The notes beneath the pieces were generated by a model. That model was not told the DNA's origin. It did not search any database and was given only the letters and a program-made list of their open reading frames with translations. Below, piece by piece: positions 6,200 through 10,825 of a stretch of 10,825 bases of DNA. The position numbers and the translations under genes are program-made. Position 1 is the first letter of the stretch. Each line of letters begins with the position of its first letter. Location of the stretch: NCBI GenBank assembly GCA_009783865.1, contig WRCR01000100.1:1-10825 (forward strand), read 5' to 3'. The stretch is from Planctomycetaceae bacterium. GTDB lineage: Bacteria; Planctomycetota; Planctomycetia; Pirellulales; Thermoguttaceae.

Positions 6200-8434
6200 T
6201 CACTTTAACAGTTCATACTCGAACAGTTTCTTAACGATATATTTTGCGTAATACGCTTTTAACAACGCTTTCAATACCTGTATATCGTTGTGAATGTCAG
6301 GATGCAGGTATTCTTTATCCGCGTTCAGTATATTGATTTCCTGTATGATTTGATATAGACCGTAAGTGAAATGCGGATTGTACTCCGAAGTGTTTTTGGC
6401 TTTGTCAAGCAACTGATTCCAAGCGTCTAATATATGTTTTTCGTCTGGATTGAGCGTGTGCGCCGCCAACTCTTTGCTTGCGGCTGTGTCTTTATCGAAA
6501 CATAATTCATTGCGGTAAAACCTGCCGTCGCTGCCGTCAAAGGATAAACAATGATTCCGTTGGCTCAAACACGTCCAAAAGAAGCAGCGGAACAGAAAGT
6601 CCTTGTCCTTCGTGTAAGCATCTCCTTTGTCAGCCGTTGTGAAAAAAACGTCCCGCTCGTACCACTTTTCTTGGCAGAAACATTTTGCACAAAACAGCGG
6701 CAGTTTTTCGATGTAATTGTCGGCGCGGAGATAAAAACCTCTGATGTTGTACCGGGTTGACCGAAGTAGAAATATATCCTGCGGTGAAATGGAAAATCCT
6801 TTCGGCACAAGATATGCCAAAATGTTTTTATTCCAATAGGACTTGCCGTCGCACTTCCGTCCGGTTGTTTGGCAGCCGTTGTTTTCGCAATACACAGACG
6901 TTTCTATGTCATCGGAAAATACCCGCTTGTCAAAAAGAATGGTGAACGGTTCGGATACTTTTTTGATAACAGTATCAATATTTATATCGACAAGTTTGCC
7001 GTCTTCTATGTCTAATGTTTTTAATGCGAATTCGGTTTGTGTTTGTTTTCGGTTTGTCCAATCCCAGCGGATGCACGAAATTGTTGACGGTGAAGCGTGA
7101 AAGTGCTTCCGGTTAAAAGCAAAGCCGCCTCTGAATTTTGCGTTGATGATGCCCAGCGACTTGAAATACTTCACCGGCGAAAAGAGAATAAACGAATCAC
7201 CTTTTTGACGCAGGAAATACTTCATTCCCGACCAGATAAAACGGTTGGAAAGGTCTTTTACTGTAGAAACATTCGTGTTGTCAAAAGTTGAGGTTTCCTC
7301 TAACATCGCTTGATAGACAAACGTGCTTTCCTCCATTTTCAGAGGGTCGCCATTGCGGCGGTCGTTGCCTGCGATATCATTGCGGAACGGCGGATTCTCA
7401 AACAATATCACGGTGCATTTTGGATTGTCAACATACGGTCTCATTACGGGATGCAAGCCGCCTTTCCAATTCAGTGCATTGCTGCCCTTGACTTTACCGA
7501 TGGGTTCGTAATCGTCGTCGGTAGTCGGAGGAATGATTTCACGAACTCTATCGCCGTAATGTTCCCGAAGCACCATGTATTCGTAATACTCGTAAGTGTT
7601 GAGGATACAATGCGATAACTCTTCGTCAGACATTGCTTCCTGCAAGTTCCCGCTGCCAGCACAGCGGTCGATAATCACGTAATCGTTGCCTTCGGGAACT
7701 TCTTTGATTGCTTCACGGACTAATTCTAACGCCTTCTGTGCATAGAGCGGCGGAGTGTAAAACGCCCCTAATTCTTTCTGGGAAAGTTTATCGTTTAACT
7801 TGTCAAGAATGTATTTGAATTTCTTGTTGCCGGTTTCGAGATACGGAATGATGTAGTCCGCCAGCACAACCGGTTCCCGCAATTCGCCGGACGTGTTGAA
7901 TAAGTCATCGCTTTCGTAAAGAAAATCCTCTTTTTTCGCTTTCGGATTGAAACGATAGAATGTTTGCGCCCAGCCGACAACGCAGTGTTCGTCAATGGCA
8001 ATTTTCAACCATTGCGGTTTGTCTTTGTGAAACAGTTGATTCAGTCGGGCAATACCTTCGGACTTTGAATAATTGATTGTTTCGTATTGCGTTACTTGTT
8101 TCTTCCAACTTTTTGTATTGCGGGAAGCGGAATCGTGATACAACTTGTGAACATCGTGAAAGTATTTTTCGCTTTTGATGAGATAGACGGTTTTGATGCT
8201 GGGAAAGACAAGCAATATATTTGCCGGTACTGGAATACCGCGAACACGAAAAGAGGAAAGATATTTAACGGCTTGAAACAGGGCGGCGTTAATCGTTGTG
8301 CGGTTGCTCTTTTTGAATTCGAGCAGGCAGCCGTTATGATAGCCATCGCAATTATGTTGAACGGCTTCGGTCGGCAGGTTGAATTGTTCGTAAAACAATT
8401 CTTGAGCAGTTTTTTCGGAAGGCAGCGGAGGCAT
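6200..8434 (-). CDS. DNA adenine methyltransferase with N-terminal PD-(D/E)XK-like domain (type IIG-like)
   Basis: This 744-residue protein combines three parts. Residues 1-90 hold D30...E39-F-K41 (CDGYHNGCLLEFKKS) and Q54 in ALFQAVKYL, a PD-(D/E)XK nuclease pattern. Residues 215-430 are a class I amino-methyltransferase: GAFYTPP (223-229, motif X region), IIDRCAGSGNLQEAM (254-268, SAM-binding motif I) and FENPPF (345-350, catalytic motif IV NPPF). The C-terminal 300 residues probably include the target-recognition domain; they are rich in Cys and aromatic residues and end in a helical stretch. The predicted activity is N6-adenine methylation, perhaps with DNA cleavage by the same chain. It is shorter than the 900-1200 residues I expect of type IIG enzymes, and motif I reads DRCAGSG instead of the usual DPxCGSG. 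An in-frame stop lies one codon before the ATG, so the start is fixed, but no Shine-Dalgarno precedes it. No partner restriction gene is nearby. Confidence 0.8.
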   Translation of the reverse strand: MPPLPSEKTAQELFYEQFNLPTEAVQHNCDGYHNGCLLEFKKSNRTTINAALFQAVKYLSSFRVRGIPVPANILLVFPSIKTVYLIKSEKYFHDVHKLYHDSASRNTKSWKKQVTQYETINYSKSEGIARLNQLFHKDKPQWLKIAIDEHCVVGWAQTFYRFNPKAKKEDFLYESDDLFNTSGELREPVVLADYIIPYLETGNKKFKYILDKLNDKLSQKELGAFYTPPLYAQKALELVREAIKEVPEGNDYVIIDRCAGSGNLQEAMSDEELSHCILNTYEYYEYMVLREHYGDRVREIIPPTTDDDYEPIGKVKGSNALNWKGGLHPVMRPYVDNPKCTVILFENPPFRNDIAGNDRRNGDPLKMEESTFVYQAMLEETSTFDNTNVSTVKDLSNRFIWSGMKYFLRQKGDSFILFSPVKYFKSLGIINAKFRGGFAFNRKHFHASPSTISCIRWDWTNRKQTQTEFALKTLDIEDGKLVDINIDTVIKKVSEPFTILFDKRVFSDDIETSVYCENNGCQTTGRKCDGKSYWNKNILAYLVPKGFSISPQDIFLLRSTRYNIRGFYLRADNYIEKLPLFCAKCFCQEKWYERDVFFTTADKGDAYTKDKDFLFRCFFWTCLSQRNHCLSFDGSDGRFYRNELCFDKDTAASKELAAHTLNPDEKHILDAWNQLLDKAKNTSEYNPHFTYGLYQIIQEINILNADKEYLHPDIHNDIQVLKALLKAYYAKYIVKKLFEYELLK

Positions 8435-8492
8435 TTGTCAGTGTATTGTTGCGAACGCAGACGTGTACTAAAGGGAAAATATTACAGCAGGT

Positions 8493-8521
8493 ATTCTATC
8501 AGTTTTCGGAAAGGGATGCAA
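8493..8521 (-). promoter_or_regulatory. Candidate promoter of the methyltransferase gene
   Basis: On the minus strand, TTGCAT (8516-8521) is followed after 17 bases by TAGAAT (8493-8498), with TGA directly before it (TGATAGAAT), an extended -10. The -35 is poor (3 of 6). The predicted transcript starts near 8486, about 50 bases before the ATG. The layout closely resembles the thiC promoter. Confidence 0.45.
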
Positions 8522-8523
8522 GA

Positions 8524-8545
8524 CGGTGTTGCTTGCGCAACGCCG
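8524..8545. other. 9-bp hairpin between the dgkA-like gene and the methyltransferase
   Basis: CGGTGTTGC (8524-8532) pairs with GCAACGCCG (8537-8545) with one G-T pair and a TTGC loop. It lies between the end of the thiC-dgkA unit and the methyltransferase promoter. No T-run follows on either strand, so a terminator role is uncertain. The rest of the 8435-8611 gap shows only the promoter. Confidence 0.4.
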
Positions 8546-8611
8546 CTCTGATTGAATCAAAACAACATTTAGTCGGAAAGCAACGCTCAATATCGTATTC
8601 TTACCTCCACG

Positions 8612-9010
8612 CTAATTCCCGCTAAACACTTTCCATACCGCCTCCGCGAACAAGATAATTCCAACGGCGGCGGCACCAGCGGACATCACCAGCACTGCCG
8701 CACTCGCAACATTCAACGCCCTGCGGATATGCGGATTATAAGAAGTCGCAGCCGCGCGGGCTAATAACTCTATCGAAGTATTAAACATCTCTGCCGTTAT
8801 TACCGCCGCTATACACAAGAACAAAATCGACCAGCGGACAGTATCGAAATTGCCGAGCAGCAATGCCGCTATAATCACCGCTGCCGCCATTGGAAGATGA
8901 ACATAAAAACTCGACTGCCCGCAAACTGCTTCGCCGAAGCCGGAAAAACTATCGGCAAATTTCTGTTTCCACGTTTTCCTCTTCGGACGGCGAAGATGCT
9001 TATGTTTCAT
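8612..9010 (-). CDS. dgkA: Diacylglycerol kinase / undecaprenol kinase family membrane protein
   Basis: This 132-residue protein has the DgkA layout: a basic amphipathic N-terminus (KHKHLRRPKRKTWKQKF), a surface helix, and three membrane helices at about 40-54, 60-76 and 100-124. The signature EMFNTSIE (74-81) matches the family motif E-x-x-N-[ST]-x-[IL]-E that holds the catalytic Glu and Mg-binding residues. Such enzymes phosphorylate a membrane lipid, diacylglycerol or undecaprenol, with ATP at the inner membrane. Departures by eye from E. coli DgkA: Gln32 stands where Glu28 helps bind Mg-ATP, and LN (99-100) stands where Lys94-Asp95 lie. I recall GQxSFxVHL in planctomycete relatives, so the first may be a subfamily trait. 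The start overlaps the thiC stop as ATGA with AGGA five bases upstream, implying translational coupling. Family is firm; substrate and activity are open. Confidence 0.85.
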   Translation of the reverse strand: MKHKHLRRPKRKTWKQKFADSFSGFGEAVCGQSSFYVHLPMAAAVIIAALLLGNFDTVRWSILFLCIAAVITAEMFNTSIELLARAAATSYNPHIRRALNVASAAVLVMSAGAAAVGIILFAEAVWKVFSGN

Positions 9011-10341
9011 TGTTCCTGCCCATCAGAATTATTCCGCAATGCTTTCAAGTCCTGCGTTGTTTTCATTGCGCAGAATTTAGGTCCGCACATGGTACAATAG
9101 TGATTGCAATCTTGATTTTCACCGGCAGGCAGTTCCCCGCTCACACTTCGGGAATCGTTATAGTATTGTCTCGCTCTTTCGGGGTCAAGCGACAGCGCAA
9201 ATTGTTTTTCCCAATCGAAAGCGAATCTTGCCCGCGATAATTCATCGTCCCGCTCTCTGCAATGCGGACGTTTCAATGCAACATCCGCTGCGTGAGCCGC
9301 AATCTTGTAAGCAATAACTCCCTGCCGGACATCTTCCAGGTTCGGCAGTCCCAGATGCTCTTTCGGCGTGACATAACACAACATTGCCGCCCCGTAAAAG
9401 GCAGCAAGTGTTGCCCCGATTGCGCTTGTTATGTGGTCGTAGCCGGGAGCAATGTCGCATACAATGGGACCCAAAACGTAAAACGGTGCGCCGAAACATT
9501 CTTCCTGCTGCCGCTTGATATTCATTTCGATTTGGTCAAGCGGAACGTGACCGGGTCCTTCAATCATCACTTGACAGCCGAGTTCCCAAGCCCGTTGAGC
9601 GAGTTTTCCCATCACGGAGAGTTCGCCGAATTGCGCCGCATCGGAAGCATCGTGCAGACAACCCGGGCGCAGTCCGTCTCCGATGCTCCATGTCACATCA
9701 TATTGCCGCATGATTTCGCAGAGTTCGTCAAAATGTGTGTAAAACGGATTTTCCTGTTTGTGGGCGACCATCCATTTTGCCGTTAGAGACCCGCCGCGGG
9801 AAACGATGCCTGCCAAGCGGCTGTCGGTAAGCGGAATGTGTTCCCGCAGCAAACCGGCGTGAATCGTCATGTAATCAACCCCCTGCTCCGCTTGATGTTC
9901 AACGGCATCGAGAAAATGCTGCGGAGTCATATCGAGAATGTCGTCCAGTTCTTCGCAAACCTGATAGAGCGGCACGGTTCCGACCGGCACGGAGACGGCA
10001 TCGATAATCCGCTGGCGCAGCGTGTCGATTTCCGCACCGGTAGATAAGTCCATGACGGTATCTGCTCCATATTGGACGGCATATAATACTTTGGCGATTT
10101 CGCATTTGGAATCGCTAGACAGTGCCGAGTTTCCGAGATTGGCATTGATTTTCGTCCGCAAAGCCCGCCCGATGCCGATGGGCTGCAGTGATTTCGCAAG
10201 ATGTTTTTTATTGGCAGGAATAACAAGACGACCGGCAGCGGTTTCTTGCCGAATGAATTCCGGTTCGAGGAATTCCGCTTCGGCAACTGCCAGCATTTCG
10301 GGGGTAATGTTTCCTTTTTTCGCTTCGGTATATTGAGTCAT
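9007..10341 (-). CDS. thiC: Phosphomethylpyrimidine synthase ThiC
   Basis: ThiC converts aminoimidazole ribotide and S-adenosylmethionine to HMP-phosphate, the pyrimidine half of thiamine, by radical chemistry in the cytoplasm. With the start at 10341 the product has 444 residues, the usual length of the shorter bacterial form. Motifs seen in order: KINANLGNSALSSD, TVMDLSTGAEIDTLR, GTVPLYQ, DYMTIHAG, SRGGS, WSIGDGLRPG, MIEGPGHVPLDQ, CDIAPGYDHITSAIG, LCYVTPKEHLGLP, and near the C-terminus C416-x2-C419-x4-C424 (CTMCGPKFC) for the radical 4Fe-4S cluster. The frame extends to a TTG at 10410, but the added residues do not resemble ThiC and would cover the promoter, so I chose the ATG at 10341 (MTQYTEAKKGNITPEM). 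No TPP riboswitch precedes it. It overlaps the dgkA-like gene by four bases. Confidence 0.96.
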   Translation of the reverse strand: MTQYTEAKKGNITPEMLAVAEAEFLEPEFIRQETAAGRLVIPANKKHLAKSLQPIGIGRALRTKINANLGNSALSSDSKCEIAKVLYAVQYGADTVMDLSTGAEIDTLRQRIIDAVSVPVGTVPLYQVCEELDDILDMTPQHFLDAVEHQAEQGVDYMTIHAGLLREHIPLTDSRLAGIVSRGGSLTAKWMVAHKQENPFYTHFDELCEIMRQYDVTWSIGDGLRPGCLHDASDAAQFGELSVMGKLAQRAWELGCQVMIEGPGHVPLDQIEMNIKRQQEECFGAPFYVLGPIVCDIAPGYDHITSAIGATLAAFYGAAMLCYVTPKEHLGLPNLEDVRQGVIAYKIAAHAADVALKRPHCRERDDELSRARFAFDWEKQFALSLDPERARQYYNDSRSVSGELPAGENQDCNHYCTMCGPKFCAMKTTQDLKALRNNSDGQEQ

Positions 10342-10348
10342 TTCATGT

Positions 10349-10377
10349 ATTATATCAGAGTCCGAAGTGTTAAGCAA
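10349..10377 (-). promoter_or_regulatory. thiC promoter with extended -10; message probably leaderless
   Basis: On the minus strand, TTGCTT (10372-10377) is followed after 17 bases by a perfect TATAAT (10349-10354), with TGA before it (TGATATAAT), an extended -10. Only seven bases separate the -10 from the thiC ATG at 10341, so transcription would start at or next to the start codon. No Shine-Dalgarno is present. An overlapping ATG-AAA-TGA begins 5 bases before the thiC ATG. Confidence 0.6.
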
Positions 10378-10395
10378 GAGTATGAAATCGCCTAA

Positions 10396-10414
10396 CCGCG
10401 TCACCTTCAAAGTC
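10396..10414 (+). repeat. Left inverted repeat of the decayed element
   Basis: The core CGTCACCTTCAAAGTC (10399-10414) is the exact reverse complement of 10675-10690. The left copy lies about 20 bases upstream of the thiC -35, so the element is inserted directly against the thiC promoter. Confidence 0.75.
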
Positions 10415-10485
10415 GAATTTGGTTAACATATTCGATTTTTCTTCGTAAAGATATTTAGATTAACTCTAAAAAATCCAATTTTTAC

Positions 10486-10490
10486 GGAGG
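10486..10490 (+). promoter_or_regulatory. Shine-Dalgarno site of the transposase remnant
   Basis: CGGAGG ends five bases before the ATG at 10496, a good ribosome binding site. This suggests that the short ORF is the true start of a formerly intact gene. Confidence 0.6.
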
Positions 10491-10495
10491 CATCA

Positions 10496-10657
10496 ATGAT
10501 TTCCTTGTCCGGTGTTTCCAAAGTATTTCAGAAACTCACCGATACACGCCGCAAACACGGTGTCCGCCGTCCCTTCCACTTCGTTTGCTGTGTCGCCTTC
10601 TCGGTCTCCTCGTCCACATTACCGAGACCGTCCGCTGCACGCCAAGAACGATGCTAA
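10496..10657 (+). pseudogene. Broken transposase N-terminus, ISAs1-like
   Basis: The ORF starts at an ATG with a good ribosome site and runs 53 codons to TAA. Residues 8-31, around KVFQKLTDTRRKHGVRRPFH, resemble the N-terminal region of ISAs1/H-repeat transposases (DDE_Tnp_1-associated domain: L-x-D-x-R-x-x-x-G-x-x-x-P, then a hydrophobic helix). After about residue 34 the frame becomes low-complexity Ser/Pro-rich, while the next frame continues with RLLGLLVHITETVR, the hydrophobic stretch expected in this family. That points to a one-base frameshift near 10597. The catalytic DDE domain is missing altogether. Family assignment is from the N-terminal pattern only. Confidence 0.5.
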
Positions 10658-10672
10658 AAAACTCGGATTCAA

Positions 10673-10825
10673 ATGACTTTGAAGGTGACGTGGGCGGATG
10701 TCAACGCAAGAGACAATTACGGCAGGGCAGCGTTGCATGCCGCCGCCTTCAGTGATGCCGATGTCGAGATTTTGGAGTACCTTGTTTCGATGGGTACCGC
10801 CTACACTTGCGGCTCTTTTAAGCAA
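10673..10825 (+). CDS. Ankyrin-repeat protein, 3' partial and possibly 5' truncated
   Basis: The ATG at 10673 opens 51 codons to the window edge. Residues 8-42 form one ankyrin repeat: ADVNARDNYGRAALHAAAF followed by the second helix VEILEYLVSMGTA, matching the consensus ADVNAxDxxGxTPLHxAA...VxxLLxxGA with TPLH changed to AALH. Ankyrin repeats mediate protein-protein contacts; a single repeat says nothing about the target. No Shine-Dalgarno precedes the ATG, there is a stop in frame at 10655-10657, and the first residues lie in the inverted repeat of the decayed element. The repeat therefore starts abruptly, suggesting that the element cut off the original 5' end. After residue 43 the sequence (YTCGSFKQ) no longer fits the next repeat. 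It could be a gene fragment. Confidence 0.6.
   Translation, partial: MTLKVTWADVNARDNYGRAALHAAAFSDADVEILEYLVSMGTAYTCGSFKQ
10675..10693 (+). repeat. Right inverted repeat of the decayed element
   Basis: GACTTTGAAGGTGACG (10675-10690) is the exact reverse complement of the left copy; extension to 10693 gives one mismatch. It overlaps the first codons of the ankyrin-repeat ORF, so those residues (TLKVTW) come from the element end if the mobile-element reading is right. Confidence 0.75.

Larger units (their letters stand above)
10396..10693 (+). mobile_element. Decayed small insertion element with inverted ends
   Basis: Bases 10396-10414 and 10675-10693 are inverted repeats matching at 18 of 19 positions, with 16 consecutive perfect matches. 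They enclose 260 bases that include an AT-rich stretch, a ribosome binding site and a broken transposase start. Clear target-site duplications were not found. The element is far shorter than a complete ISAs1-type sequence (about 1.2 kb or more), so it would be an internally deleted, non-autonomous remnant. An alternative is that the repeats come from inverted duplication of a gene segment. Confidence 0.45.

Noticed and set aside
8087..8551. 154-codon plus-strand open frame
   Set aside because: It covers the N-terminal nuclease-like part and promoter of the methyltransferase on the opposite strand and shows no recognisable motif.
10342..10410. N-terminal extension of ThiC from a TTG
   Set aside because: The extra 23 residues are unlike ThiC, would cover the extended -10 promoter and enter the inverted repeat; the ATG at 10341 gives the normal ThiC start.
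10619..10825. 68-codon minus-strand frame at the right edge
   Set aside because: The plus frame over the same bases has a clear ankyrin repeat; the minus frame shows no motif.

Overview
The window most likely comes from a member of the Planctomycetota with moderate GC content. The best evidence is a 71-residue protein (5530-5745, minus) carrying a GLPLWHPEDR-type C-terminal motif that I associate with small planctomycete proteins. A diacylglycerol-kinase family protein of a form I associate with the phylum, a secreted orphan protein and an autotransporter built of beta-strand repeats fit with this. The phylum call is inference from remembered motifs; no marker such as rRNA is present.

Layout, left to right. 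(1) 1-3351, plus: the 3' part of a large autotransporter adhesin, open to the left edge, with seven beta-strand repeats and a C-terminal outer-membrane barrel. (2) 3352-3536: a spacer holding a chain of overlapping hairpins. (3) 3537-4424, plus: a secreted cysteine-containing protein of unknown function. (4) 4473-5462, plus: a DusB-like tRNA-dihydrouridine synthase. (5) 5530-5745, minus: the small planctomycete protein, convergent with dus. (6) 5746-6199: a 454-base AT-rich spacer with two near-consensus minus-strand promoters, several hairpins and a possible leaderless micro-ORF. (7) 6200-8434, minus: a 744-residue adenine-type DNA methyltransferase with an N-terminal PD-(D/E)XK-like motif, resembling a compact type IIG restriction-modification enzyme. 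(8) 8612-9010 and 9007-10341, minus: a diacylglycerol-kinase family gene and thiC, overlapping by ATGA and probably cotranscribed from a promoter so close to thiC that the mRNA would be leaderless. (9) 10396-10693: a decayed small insertion element with 19-base inverted ends (18/19 matching) and a frameshifted ISAs1-like transposase start. (10) 10673-10825, plus: the start of an ankyrin-repeat ORF running off the right edge.

The genes do not form one pathway. thiC makes the pyrimidine half of thiamine; dus modifies tRNA; the methyltransferase is probably a solitary defence or epigenetic enzyme; the two left-hand genes concern the cell surface. The parts most worth a second look are the nuclease-methyltransferase fusion with its unusual motif I, the promoter-rich spacer beside it, the substituted active site of the DgkA-family protein, and the decayed element joined to the ankyrin gene. 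No RNA genes, CRISPR arrays or integrase genes were seen.
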